NCBI RefSeq assembly: GCF_024346395.1
Contig: NZ_JAGQCW010000007.1
Span: forward strand, 34,710 to 98,709
Length of the DNA: 64,000 nt
Direction of reading: 5' to 3'
Source: Cyanobium sp. AMD-g
Lineage (GTDB): Bacteria; Cyanobacteriota; Cyanobacteriia; PCC-6307; Cyanobiaceae
The notes under the pieces are model-generated. The model was not told where the DNA came from, ran no database searches, and saw only the letters and a program-made list of their open reading frames with translations. The position numbers and the translations under genes were made by a program. Positions 19,810-31,629 of the stretch are shown piece by piece (within the stretch, counting starts at the first letter, position 1; every line of letters starts with the position of its first letter).

Positions 19810-19882
19810 CGCGCCGTGGAGGACTTGAACCCCCGACATCAGGTTTTGGAGACCTGCGTTCTACCAACTGAACTAACGGCGC
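19810..19882 (-). tRNA. tRNA-Trp (CCA)
   Basis: A 73-nt cloverleaf on the minus strand: acceptor arm GCGCCGT pairing with ACGGCGC, D-loop AGTTCAGTTGGTAGA, anticodon loop CTCCAAA with anticodon CCA, and T-arm GGGGGTTCAAGTCCTCC. The 3' CCA tail is not encoded. It lies 65 bases after rplS. Confidence 0.95.
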
Positions 19883-19947
19883 AAGGCGATGGTCCCTGGA
19901 AAGCGTGAAAGGGAAACCCGGGCAATGAAATCCCGAGAAACCAGGCT

Positions 19948-20457
19948 TCAGCGATCGAAGCGCTGTTTGACGCGAGTGGCTTTACCCACCCGGTCACGCA
20001 GATAGAAGAGCTTCGCCCGACGCACCTTACCGCGCCGCTCCACCTTCACGGAGGCGACCTGGGGGCTGTGAAGCATGAACACCCGCTCCACGCCGATGCC
20101 CTGGAAAATCCGGCGCACGGTGATGGTCTGGTTGAGGCCGCCGTGGCGCTTGGCGATCACCACGCCCTCGTAGGGCTGCACCCGTTCCTTGTTGCCTTCC
20201 CGGATCCGCACGCCCACCTTGACGGTGTCGCCCACGTAGATCTCGGGGAGGTCGCTCTTCAGCTGGGCCGCCTCGAACTCGTCGATCAGGGCCCGGGCGC
20301 TGAGCTTGCCGGTGGTCACCTTCACCGTCGTGGCCGCGGTGGCCGCAACAGCAGTGGCCGTCACGGTTTCAGTCGCCGTTTCCGCTTCCACCGACTGGGG
20401 CTCCGCGTCTGGGGTTTGTGGGTCCACTTCCGTGGACGGATCGATCTCGGTTGCCAT
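19948..20457 (-). CDS. rplS: Ribosomal protein L19
   Basis: A 169-residue protein of the large subunit, at the 30S-50S interface. The core is typical: [57 protein letters not shown] and [19 protein letters not shown]. The first 50 residues are an Ala/Thr/Glu-rich extension not needed for the L19 fold. The ATG at 20457 (MATEIDPS) is chosen over one 33 bases upstream. Confidence 0.95.
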   Translation of the reverse strand: MATEIDPSTEVDPQTPDAEPQSVEAETATETVTATAVAATAATTVKVTTGKLSARALIDEFEAAQLKSDLPEIYVGDTVKVGVRIREGNKERVQPYEGVVIAKRHGGLNQTITVRRIFQGIGVERVFMLHSPQVASVKVERRGKVRRAKLFYLRDRVGKATRVKQRFDR

Positions 20458-20499
20458 CCCTGTTCTCGGAGCGCCAGGCCAAACCAACACCTTACCGCC

Positions 20500-20862
20500 T
20501 CAGGTGACCCCCTTCCCCCCAGGCCGCCGCCAGCCCCGCCGCAGCCGCTCCCAGGCCATGAACCCTCCGGTGACCAGCATCCACAGCAGCCCCAGGCCGT
20601 TGAGCAGCACGTAAACCGTCTCGCCCACCTCGCCCACCCATCCCTGGAGCCATTCGCCCTCGTGCAGCACCATCAGCGGATGGGCCTGGTCCCGGCTCAG
20701 CCCGCCCCAGTCGCGCAGCAGTCGGTATCCCACCCCCGTGACGGCCGAGAGCAGCAGGGGAGCGAGCACCAGTGGCGCCAGCCAGGCATGGGCCTGCCGC
20801 AGGCGGACGCCCCAGGAGGTTGCGGCGGGTCGTGAGGGTGCGGCCGGGGTGGGGTTGGACAC
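20500..20862 (-). CDS. Small PepSY-associated membrane protein
   Basis: 120 residues from a GTG at 20862. RLRQAHAWLAPLVLAPLLLSAVTGVGYRLL forms a first membrane segment with the HAW/TG pattern of PepSY-TM proteins, and VGETVYVLLNGLGLLWMLVTGGFMAW a second; the short loop between them carries HPLMVLHEGEWLQGW. The C-terminus is basic. It is divergent from map with 63 bases between. Probably an inner-membrane protein of redox or metal transport context; the exact role is not known. Confidence 0.7.
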   Translation of the reverse strand: MSNPTPAAPSRPAATSWGVRLRQAHAWLAPLVLAPLLLSAVTGVGYRLLRDWGGLSRDQAHPLMVLHEGEWLQGWVGEVGETVYVLLNGLGLLWMLVTGGFMAWERLRRGWRRPGGKGVT

Positions 20863-20925
20863 GGATAACCAACGGCGGGAGGGACGCCATTGATAACTTG
20901 ATTGTCCGGCTCCGACTCCCACCGC

Positions 20926-21786
20926 ATGAACCTGTTCGCCGATCTGCTGGCCAGCACCAACGGCGTCAAGGGCGGCGGCACCCCTCTCACCCAGGCCGGC
21001 CCCCGCATCCAGAAGGGCCGCCGCGGTGTCGAGGTGAAATCGGCGCGGGAGATCGCGATCATGCGCCAGGCCAGCCGCATCGTGGCCACGGTGCTGCGGG
21101 ACATCATCGACATGGCCGCCCCGGGCATGACCACCGGCGACCTCGACCGCCACGCCGAAACCCGCATCCGCGCCATGGGGGCCACCCCCAGTTTCAAGGG
21201 TTACCACGGGTTCCCGGCCAGCATCTGCGCCAGCATCAACAACGAGGTGGTCCACGGCATCCCCAGCGCCAAACGGGTGATCAAGGCCGGAGATCTGGTC
21301 AAGATCGACACCGGTGCCTACTTCGAGGGCTTCCATGGCGACAGCTGCGTCACCCTCTGCGTCGGTGAGGGGGTGCCGGAGGAGGCCCGCCGCCTCAGCC
21401 GGGTGGCCCAGGAATCCCTGATGAAGGGCCTGGCCACGGTCAAGGCCGGCAGCACCCTGCTGGAGCTGGCCGGCGCGGTTCAGGACCACGTCGAGGCCCA
21501 CGGCTACGCCATCGTCGAGGACTACACGGGCCACGGCGTCGGGCGCAACCTGCACGAGGAGCCCTCGGTGTTCAACTACCGCACCAGGGATCTGCCCAAC
21601 ATGCAGCTGCGGGCCGGCATGACCCTGGCGGTGGAGCCGATCCTCAATGCCGGCAGCAAGGCCTGCCGCACCCTCAAGGACCGCTGGACCGTGGTGACGG
21701 TGGATGGCAGCCTCTCGGCCCAGTGGGAGCACACGATCGTCGTCACCTCCGACGGCTGCGACATCCTCACCGACCGCGATTTCTAG
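20926..21786 (+). CDS. map: Methionine aminopeptidase, type I
   Basis: Removes the initiator Met from nascent proteins. 286 residues. The metal ligands are all visible: Asp in KIDTGAYF and GDSCVTL, His in YTGHGVGR, Glu in AVEPILNAG, and Glu in WEHTIVV. A 45-residue N-terminal extension precedes the catalytic domain ([16 protein letters not shown]). The ATG at 20926 (MNLFADLL) is taken as the start. Confidence 0.95.
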   Translation: MNLFADLLASTNGVKGGGTPLTQAGPRIQKGRRGVEVKSAREIAIMRQASRIVATVLRDIIDMAAPGMTTGDLDRHAETRIRAMGATPSFKGYHGFPASICASINNEVVHGIPSAKRVIKAGDLVKIDTGAYFEGFHGDSCVTLCVGEGVPEEARRLSRVAQESLMKGLATVKAGSTLLELAGAVQDHVEAHGYAIVEDYTGHGVGRNLHEEPSVFNYRTRDLPNMQLRAGMTLAVEPILNAGSKACRTLKDRWTVVTVDGSLSAQWEHTIVVTSDGCDILTDRDF

Positions 21787-21807
21787 GCCCGGCCAACCCT
21801 GCCGCCC

Positions 21808-22542
21808 TCACGGCCGCCGCAGCAGGCCCACATAGGCCCAGCGCCCCAGGGTGGCCAACGGCATCAGCACGTAGGTGAGCGGGTTCGGCGTCACGATGAT
21901 CAGACTGCAGTTCCAGTCGGCCTGCCGCAGGATCTCGCCGGCCACCCAGTCGGCCCCCATCACCCCCACGGGGTTGAGGGCGGAACGGAACGGCCCCAGC
22001 ACCAGCCGCCGCAGCCGCAGGGTTGGCGCCAGCTCCGGCGCCCGCAGGCTGAGCAGCTGGCCCAGCAGCCGCTTGCTGATCTCATACAGGGGGCTCACGG
22101 CCGGCTGGATCTCCGCTTCCGAGGTGTTCACCCACACCTCTGCCCGCCGCGCCCCCTCCCGTCGCTTCGCCCCCTCCCGCCTCAGCGCAACCCCGGCGAA
22201 CAGTTCCAGTAACCGCCAGGCGCTCAGGGCGTTCACCTCCAGGGAACGGTCGGTCGCCTCGGCGCTGCAGTCGCCATGGACGTTGATGCCGTGGTTGATC
22301 ACCAGCACGTCCACCTGCTCGAGCAGGGGTTCCAGGGCCGCCTCCTGGCCCACCTGCCAGTGCACCTGGCGCAGGGGGATCGGCTGCCCGTCCGGGCCGG
22401 CCAGCTGCAGCGGCGTGCGGCCATGGCAGAGGGCGATCAGCCGGGCCCCGCGGCCGTGCCAGCGGCGCAGCAGGGCCTGGCCCAGGGCGCCGCTGGCCCC
22501 GGTGATGGCCACGGTGAACGATTCGGTCGACGGGTCCGGCAT
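21808..22542 (-). CDS. Short-chain dehydrogenase/reductase
   Basis: 244 residues. The NAD(P) site is AITGASGALGQALLRRW near the N-terminus, INHGINVHG replaces the usual NNAG strand, and YEISKR carries the catalytic Tyr and Lys. Near the C-terminus a hydrophobic stretch, PLTYVLMPLATLGRWAYVGL, could attach to the membrane. The substrate is unknown. A much longer frame upstream of 22542 is the complement of the next gene. Divergent from the BioD/DRTGG gene. Confidence 0.85.
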   Translation of the reverse strand: MPDPSTESFTVAITGASGALGQALLRRWHGRGARLIALCHGRTPLQLAGPDGQPIPLRQVHWQVGQEAALEPLLEQVDVLVINHGINVHGDCSAEATDRSLEVNALSAWRLLELFAGVALRREGAKRREGARRAEVWVNTSEAEIQPAVSPLYEISKRLLGQLLSLRAPELAPTLRLRRLVLGPFRSALNPVGVMGADWVAGEILRQADWNCSLIIVTPNPLTYVLMPLATLGRWAYVGLLRRP

Positions 22543-22605
22543 CGGCCTGTGGTGGACGTGCTGCCTAGATTGCCCCGCACCTGCAGGACCCGGCGAGGTC
22601 AACCC

Positions 22606-23712
22606 ATGTCCATCCCCCTGCTGATCGGCTCCTGTGAACCCTTCAGCGGCAAGTCGGCGGTGGTTCTCGGTCTTGGCCGCCAGCTGGCGCGCGCGGGCGT
22701 GCCGCTCGCCTTCGGCAAGCCGCTGGTCACCTGCATGGATGATCCGCTCGACAACTTTCCCGACGCAGCGCCGGGCCACCCCCTGCTGGATCCCGATGTC
22801 CGCTTTATCGGCGACACCCTCGGACTTTCCCAGGACCAGCTGATCCCGTCGTTGCATGTGATGGATCCGGCGGCCGCCCGGGAGCGCCTGCTGGCAGGGG
22901 ACCTGACCCCCGGGGAAGGGCTGACGCTGCTGCAGCGGCGCATTCACGACGACGCCGATCGCCTGGTGCTGCTCGAAGGGGCCGGCAGCCTCAGCGAAGG
23001 CCAGCTCTACGGCCTGGGTCTGGTGCAGCTGGCCCACGCCCTGCAGGCGCCGGTGCTGCTGGTGCATCCCTGGAGCGACAGCCGCAGCGTCGATGCGTTG
23101 CTCGAAGCCAGGCGCCAGCTGGGCGATCTGCTGGCTGGTGTGGTGCTCAACGCCGTGCTGCCCGACATGGTGCCGGAGGTGCGGGAGGCGGTGCAGCCGG
23201 CCCTGGAGCGGCTGGGCATCCCGGTGCTGGGTGTGATGCCCCGCAGCCCCCTGCTGCGCAGCGTCACGGTGGAGGAGCTGGCCCGCCGCCTCGAGGCCAC
23301 CGTGCTCTGCTGCCACGACGGCCTCGACCTGCTGGTGGAGACCCTCTCGATCGGCGCCATGAACGTCAACTCGGCCATGGAGTTCTTCCGCCGCCGCCGC
23401 AACATGGCCGTGGTCACCGGCGCCGACCGCACCGACATCCAGCTGGCGGCCCTGGAGGCCTCCACCCAGTGCCTGATCCTCACCGGGGCCGGTGAGCCGC
23501 TGCCCCAGCTGATCAGCCGGGCCGAGGAGCTGGAGGTGCCGGTGCTCAAGGTCGACCACGACACCCTCACCACCGTGGAGGTGATTGATGCCGCCATCGG
23601 CCATGTGCGCCTGCACGAAGCCGTGAAGGCCACCTATGCGATCCGCCTGGTGGAGGAGAACTGCCACTTCGAACGGCTGTTCGGCCGGCTGCGCCTGGCG
23701 GTCCATGCCTGA
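22606..23712 (+). CDS. BioD-like P-loop/DRTGG domain protein (phosphotransacetylase-like)
   Basis: 368 residues. The N-terminal domain has a P-loop-like GSCEPFSGKSAVVLGL and the layout of dethiobiotin/cobyrinate synthase-type ATPases (VLLEGAGSLSEG). The C-terminal domain (about residues 215-330) is a DRTGG-type domain with NMAVVTGADRTDIQ, here DRTD rather than DRTGG. Related cyanobacterial proteins are often named phosphotransacetylase-like, but no Pta catalytic domain follows, so a regulatory or sensing role is more likely. Divergent from the SDR gene. Confidence 0.8.
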   Translation: MSIPLLIGSCEPFSGKSAVVLGLGRQLARAGVPLAFGKPLVTCMDDPLDNFPDAAPGHPLLDPDVRFIGDTLGLSQDQLIPSLHVMDPAAARERLLAGDLTPGEGLTLLQRRIHDDADRLVLLEGAGSLSEGQLYGLGLVQLAHALQAPVLLVHPWSDSRSVDALLEARRQLGDLLAGVVLNAVLPDMVPEVREAVQPALERLGIPVLGVMPRSPLLRSVTVEELARRLEATVLCCHDGLDLLVETLSIGAMNVNSAMEFFRRRRNMAVVTGADRTDIQLAALEASTQCLILTGAGEPLPQLISRAEELEVPVLKVDHDTLTTVEVIDAAIGHVRLHEAVKATYAIRLVEENCHFERLFGRLRLAVHA

Positions 23713-23751
23713 GGGCGCTGCTAGTTTCAGGTCGTTGGTTGTCGATAACGG

Positions 23752-24264
23752 GTGACCCGGTCCCTAGATCTTCCGGCCCTGGACCGGATCGATACGCTCG
23801 CCCAGGAGCTGGCCATGCTCCAGGACCGGGGCAAACGCAGAATCGCCTTCCTCGGCAGCCGCCATGTGCCGGTGGTTTCGATCCATCTTGTGGAGCTGGT
23901 GGCCCGCTCCCTGGCCCAGGAGGGCCACAACCTGATCACCTCCGGGGCGCAGGGGGTCAATGCGGCCGTGATCCGCAGCGTGCTGGAGGTGGATCCGGCC
24001 CGGCTCACCGTGCTGCTGCCCCAGAGCCTGGAGCGCCAGCCCGGTGAATCCCGCAGCCAGCTGGAGCGGGTGCTGCACCTGGTGGAAAAGCCTGAGAACG
24101 ATGAGCTGCCCCTGCCCATGGCCAGCAGCCTCTGCAACCAGGAGATCATCAACCGCTGCGACCAGCTGATCTGCTACGCCTTCCACGACAGCGAAACGCT
24201 GCTCTCCAGCTGCCGCACCGCCGAGGACATGGGCAAGGTGGTCAGCCTGATGTTCTTCGACTGA
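23752..24264 (+). CDS. DprA-like (Rossmann, LOG-type) conserved protein
   Basis: 170 residues from a GTG. IAFLGSRHVP and GHNLITSGAQGVNAAVI form a Rossmann-like nucleotide-binding core of the kind seen in DprA/Smf and LOG proteins, and cyanobacterial homologues are often annotated as DNA recombination-mediator protein A. It is much shorter than true DprA and has no C-terminal winged helix, so a role in transformation is unproven. It follows the previous gene by 39 bases on the same strand. Confidence 0.7.
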   Translation: MTRSLDLPALDRIDTLAQELAMLQDRGKRRIAFLGSRHVPVVSIHLVELVARSLAQEGHNLITSGAQGVNAAVIRSVLEVDPARLTVLLPQSLERQPGESRSQLERVLHLVEKPENDELPLPMASSLCNQEIINRCDQLICYAFHDSETLLSSCRTAEDMGKVVSLMFFD

Positions 24265-24276
24265 GCCCGCCGGGTA

Positions 24277-24726
24277 TCAGCCCAGCAGGTTTTCCTGCCG
24301 GGGCAGCACCTGCAGCCGCGTCCCCTCCCGGCCCATCACCGTCACCTGGGTTCCGGGGGGCAGGAGCTGATCCGGGTCCAGGTTCTGGGCGGCCCAGCTC
24401 TGGCCCTGCCAGCGCACCCGGCCCTCGCCGTTGGCATCGAAGGCCGTGGTCACCTCCGCCAGTTCGGCGCGGGCGCTGGGGGGGATGGCTCGGGCCTGGC
24501 GGCGGGCCGACCAGCGCCGCAGCCAGGCGTAGCCCGTGCCCACCAGCACGGAGTAGAGAAGCAGCTGGGCCAGGGGCGGCACCACCGGCAGCAGGATGGC
24601 GACGAGGGTGAGCAGCAGGGCCGCCACGGCACCGATCAGCAGCAGGCCATCCCCGTCGGCGCCCACCAGTTCCAGCAGCAGCAGCACCCCCGCCAGGGCC
24701 AGCCAGAGGATCGGTGGGGCGGGCAT
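24277..24726 (-). CDS. NfeD family membrane protein
   Basis: 149 residues: two or three hydrophobic helices in the first 70 residues (ILWLALAGVLLLLELVGADGDG and VAALLLTLVAILLPVVPPL), then a basic linker, then a small OB-like beta domain with GEGRVRWQGQSWAAQ and GTQVTVMGREGTRLQV. NfeD proteins work with SPFH/stomatin proteins in membrane microdomains; the SPFH gene starts divergently 101 bases away. Confidence 0.85.
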   Translation of the reverse strand: MPAPPILWLALAGVLLLLELVGADGDGLLLIGAVAALLLTLVAILLPVVPPLAQLLLYSVLVGTGYAWLRRWSARRQARAIPPSARAELAEVTTAFDANGEGRVRWQGQSWAAQNLDPDQLLPPGTQVTVMGREGTRLQVLPRQENLLG

Positions 24727-24827
24727 CGGCAGGAGGCGAAGGGGCGTGGCGGAGGAACAACGAAACCAACGGGAGCGTTGGCCATCGCCCCCATCCTGCC
24801 TAGCGTTGCGCCAGTGAAGAAGGCTGC

Positions 24828-25742
24828 ATGGAAGCGCTCATCATCCCGGTGCTCGTGGTGCTCGCCGGACTGGGCATCAGCGGCGTCAAGGTCACCAGCA
24901 GCAGCCGCTCGATGCTGGTGGAGCGCCTCGGCAAGTACGACCGCGAATTGCGTCCAGGCCTCTCTCTGGTGATCCCCGGCCTGGAACGGGTGGTGAGCCA
25001 CGAATCGCTCAAGGAGCGGGTGCTCGACATCCCCCCGCAGCAGTGCATCACCCGCGACAACGTCTCGATCGAGGTGGATGCGGTGGTGTACTGGCAGCTG
25101 CTGGAGCACGCCCGCGCCTACTACGGCGTCGACAACCTCCAGGCCGCCATGGTCAACCTGGTGCTCACCCAGATCCGGGCTGAGATGGGCAAGCTCGACC
25201 TCGACCAGACCTTCACCACCCGCAGCGAGGTCAACGAAACCCTGCTCAAGGAGCTGGATCAGGCCACCGATCCCTGGGGCGTCAAGGTGACCCGGGTGGA
25301 GCTGCGCGACATCCAGCCCTCCCAGGGGGTGCAGCAGGCGATGGAGCAGCAGATGACCGCCGAGCGGGAGAAGCGGGCGGCGATCCTGCGCTCCGAGGGG
25401 GAGCGGGAATCCCAGGTGAACGCGGCCCGGGGCCGGGCCGAGGCCCTGGTGCTCGATGCCAAGGCCAAGCAGGAGGCGGTGCTGCTTGATGCCGATGCCC
25501 AGGCCAAGCAGCAGTTGCTGCTGGCCAAGGCCCGGGCCGAGTCGGCCACCCAGCTGGCCGCGGTGATCGAGGCCCATCCGGCGGCGGCCGAAGGCCTGCG
25601 GCTGCTGCTCGCCAAGGACTGGATGGCGATGGGCCAGCAGATGGCTGCCGCCCACGGAGGATCCGTGCTGATGGTGGATCCCCAGAGCCCGGCCTCACTG
25701 CTGGCGGCCCTCAAGGGGCTGCAGGAGAAGGGCGGCAGCTGA
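24828..25742 (+). CDS. SPFH/band 7 (stomatin-like) membrane protein
   Basis: 304 residues: one N-terminal membrane segment (LIIPVLVVLAGLGISGV), the band 7 domain (RLGKYDRELRPGLSLVIPGLE, CITRDNVSIEVDAVVYWQL), then a long Ala/Glu/Lys-rich coiled coil (AEREKRAAILRSEGERESQ). Such proteins oligomerise into membrane scaffolds and are commonly paired with NfeD, which is encoded divergently here. Closest to the QmcA/paraslipin type. Confidence 0.9.
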   Translation: MEALIIPVLVVLAGLGISGVKVTSSSRSMLVERLGKYDRELRPGLSLVIPGLERVVSHESLKERVLDIPPQQCITRDNVSIEVDAVVYWQLLEHARAYYGVDNLQAAMVNLVLTQIRAEMGKLDLDQTFTTRSEVNETLLKELDQATDPWGVKVTRVELRDIQPSQGVQQAMEQQMTAEREKRAAILRSEGERESQVNAARGRAEALVLDAKAKQEAVLLDADAQAKQQLLLAKARAESATQLAAVIEAHPAAAEGLRLLLAKDWMAMGQQMAAAHGGSVLMVDPQSPASLLAALKGLQEKGGS

Positions 25743-25775
25743 GGCCCACCCCAGATCAGTCCCCCGTTCCTGCCT

Positions 25776-26264
25776 TCAGCTGCGCAGCACCGCCCGCAGC
25801 CCTTCGCTGTAGAGCAGGGCGGTGCAGAGAATCCCGCCGGCCCAGCAGAGGCTTCGCACGGGGGGGAGGTTGGCCACATAGGCCGCCAGGTAGCCCAGGC
25901 GCAGGGCTGGGTGCAGCAACGCCGCCAGCGCCAGCCAGGGGGAGGCCGCCAGCACGCCAGGGGCCACCACCAGGCACAGCAGGCAGGCCGGCGCGTGCAG
26001 GGTGAAGGCCTCGAAGCTGTTCTGGTGGGCCCAGTTGGCCCGCTTGCCCCAGGCCGGCAGCCGCTCGAACATTGCCCGCGGCGCGGCCAGGTCGGAGGGT
26101 TTGAAATCGGCCTGGGAGCGGGCGGCCCCCAGGGGGATCAGGCTGAGCACCACCACGGCACCCGAGAGCACCAGGGACCAGGCGAAGGGCCCACCCGCCG
26201 CCGCCGGCAACACCGGCAGGGCGATGCTGGCCGCCAGAAGGGAGCTGGGCAGGGGGAAGGTCAT
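25776..26264 (-). CDS. MAPEG family membrane protein
   Basis: 162 residues with four hydrophobic helices. The family region ERLPAWGKRANWAHQNSFEAFTLHAPA contains the conserved Arg-Ala-x-x-Ala-His-x-N-x-x-E arrangement of MAPEG proteins, which include glutathione transferases and eicosanoid enzymes; bacterial members are mostly uncharacterised. Convergent with the SPFH gene. Confidence 0.85.
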   Translation of the reverse strand: MTFPLPSSLLAASIALPVLPAAAGGPFAWSLVLSGAVVVLSLIPLGAARSQADFKPSDLAAPRAMFERLPAWGKRANWAHQNSFEAFTLHAPACLLCLVVAPGVLAASPWLALAALLHPALRLGYLAAYVANLPPVRSLCWAGGILCTALLYSEGLRAVLRS

Positions 26265-26323
26265 CGGGACGGGGCCGCAAGGTCTCTTTTCTAGGCTGGC
26301 GCTGCCTTGCCTTCGCCTGCCCC

Positions 26324-26815
26324 ATGGCTGACAGCTATTCCTTCGACGTCGTCTCCGACTTCGACCGCCAGGAGCTGGTGAATGCCGTCGACCAGGTGCG
26401 CCGCGAGGTGGGCCAGCGTTACGACCTCAAGGACTCGGCCACCGAGATCGATGTGGAGGAGGCCAGCCTGACGATCACCACCGCCAGCGACATGACCCTC
26501 GACGCGGTGATGGATGTGCTGCGCCAGAAGGCCACCAAGCGCAACCTGTCGCTGAAGATCTTCGACCTGCAGACCCCCGAGCCGGTGGGCGGCAACCGGG
26601 TCAAGCAGGTGGTCAAGCTGCGCAAGGGTCTCAGCCAGGAGCTGGCCAAGAAGCTCAGCAAGCTGGTGCGTGACCAGATCAAGAAGGTGACCGTGGCGAT
26701 CCAGGGCGAAAGCCTGCGCGTCACCGGCAAGAACAAGGACGACCTGCAGCAGGTGATCACCCTGCTGCGCGCTGAGGACCTGGAGGTGCCGCTGCAGTTT
26801 GAGAATTACCGCTGA
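26324..26815 (+). CDS. YajQ family nucleotide-binding protein
   Basis: 163 residues, starting MADSYSFDVVSDFDRQELVNA and containing RYDLKDSATEI, GGNRVKQVVKLRKGLSQ and IQGESLRVTGKNKDDLQ, the full YajQ/DUF520 pattern. Members bind nucleotides, and cyclic di-GMP in some bacteria, and can act as transcriptional co-regulators. The 3' end is overlapped by 59 bases by the convergent secreted-protein frame. Confidence 0.92.
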   Translation: MADSYSFDVVSDFDRQELVNAVDQVRREVGQRYDLKDSATEIDVEEASLTITTASDMTLDAVMDVLRQKATKRNLSLKIFDLQTPEPVGGNRVKQVVKLRKGLSQELAKKLSKLVRDQIKKVTVAIQGESLRVTGKNKDDLQQVITLLRAEDLEVPLQFENYR

Positions 26816-27410
26816 GGGGGGCGCGGATCCGGCTTCTCAGCCGGCGGCTGAACCCGAAGGCGGCAGCGAGGCCGAGGATGGGCAGGGGTCCAGGCACCCC
26901 GTCCCCGGGGTCGGGGTGGGGCATCGGTGTGACCGGTCCGGATCGTGGCTCGGGGGCGGGATCCGGACACTCGTCGGGATCGCCGTCGCTTTCATAGCCG
27001 GGGCAATAGAACAGTGAGCCATACAGAGGCCAGTTGGAACTTCCGGGATGGCCTGAGCCCGAGGGCGTGATCAACAGCTGCCAGCCCCCGTTGACGCCAT
27101 GGAAGAGGGCAGGAGTGGCGAGATTCCTGCCACTGGCATCCACGGACATGAAGCCACAATCCGGGAGCTGGCAGATGGGGGCAAGGCTGTAGAGACCCCG
27201 TGGTGCGTTGTTGGGCGGCGTGACGGTCAGCCAGGCTTCGGCGGGAGGAAGGGTTGTGGTCTGGCCTGCCTCCAAGCCACGGAAGACGCCCATGACACCG
27301 TCGAGAACGAACGTGATCTCCAGGGCAAGGGCCGCCTGCGGGGCCAGCAGGATGGCGGATGAAATCCCGACAGCAATGGATGGATTGAACAGAAGAGCTC
27401 GCCGCTTCAC
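26757..27410 (-). CDS. Secreted protein with a VPGPLPILG C-terminal sorting tail
   Basis: 217 residues from a GTG at 27410. An N-terminal signal peptide (VGISSAILLAPQAALA) is followed by a compact domain with four Cys (ICQLPDCGF, FYCPGYESDGDPDECPD). A Pro/Asp-rich linker then leads to VPGPLPILGLAAAFGFSRRL, which looks like the PEP-CTERM-type tail of cyanobacterial exported proteins: motif, short hydrophobic helix, Arg cluster. The frame continues about 24 residues past the Arg cluster into the complement of yajQ, whereas such tails usually end there, so the stop may have been lost. Function unknown. Confidence 0.65.
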   Translation of the reverse strand: MKRRALLFNPSIAVGISSAILLAPQAALALEITFVLDGVMGVFRGLEAGQTTTLPPAEAWLTVTPPNNAPRGLYSLAPICQLPDCGFMSVDASGRNLATPALFHGVNGGWQLLITPSGSGHPGSSNWPLYGSLFYCPGYESDGDPDECPDPAPEPRSGPVTPMPHPDPGDGVPGPLPILGLAAAFGFSRRLRSRIRAPLSGNSQTAAAPPGPQRAAG

Positions 27411-27882
27411 TGTGACTGAGCCTTCGTTGATTCCATCTTTGTGGGTGATGGCTGGCGCAGCCGTCACTGTTGCCGGATCGTCACCGCTGATGCAGATCTG
27501 ATGCCGGCATGCATCCCCGCGCCAACGCCTCAATCGCCTGCAGGCGGCGCTGACCACCAGCTGATCGCGACGGCCGTCGCGGCGTATGGCTCTGCTGCCA
27601 CCTGGGCCTGGAACTGGGGCGTCGATGAATCTCCACCATTCCGGAGATGACGGCGAAACGAGATTCCCCCTCGACAGGGTCATCTCTGTCCTGAAAATCA
27701 TTCTGCTCCGTTCACCCATTGCAGCAGCGAGACTCTGACGATGCTGCCGAGCACGGCGGTGAGCGGCCGGCTGGACCCTCCGATGGTCGGCTTCCCAGAT
27801 ACCGTCGGCACCTTCATCCTGGGAAGGCTTCTCCGTCGTCCGCTCCGGTGTCTGCCTGCCGTCCCAGCTCTCAACGCCCGTC
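27411..27882. other. Divergent intergenic region before the 5-oxoprolinase gene
   Basis: About 470 bases between two divergent starts, of lower GC than the genes to its right. Short open frames exist but none is convincing. It presumably holds the promoters of the secreted-protein gene and of the oplAH-ggt operon; I see no clear consensus promoter or operator. Confidence 0.4.

Positions 27883-31625
<3,743 letters not shown>

Positions 31626-31629
<4 letters not shown>

Noticed and set aside
19774..19839. Longer start for the 62-residue gene
   Set aside because: Begins inside the tRNA-Trp gene.
22543..23706. Long minus-strand open frame extending the SDR gene by 388 codons
   Set aside because: It is the exact complement of the BioD/DRTGG gene, a GC-rich coding shadow. 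The SDR N-terminus with its NAD motif starts at 22542.
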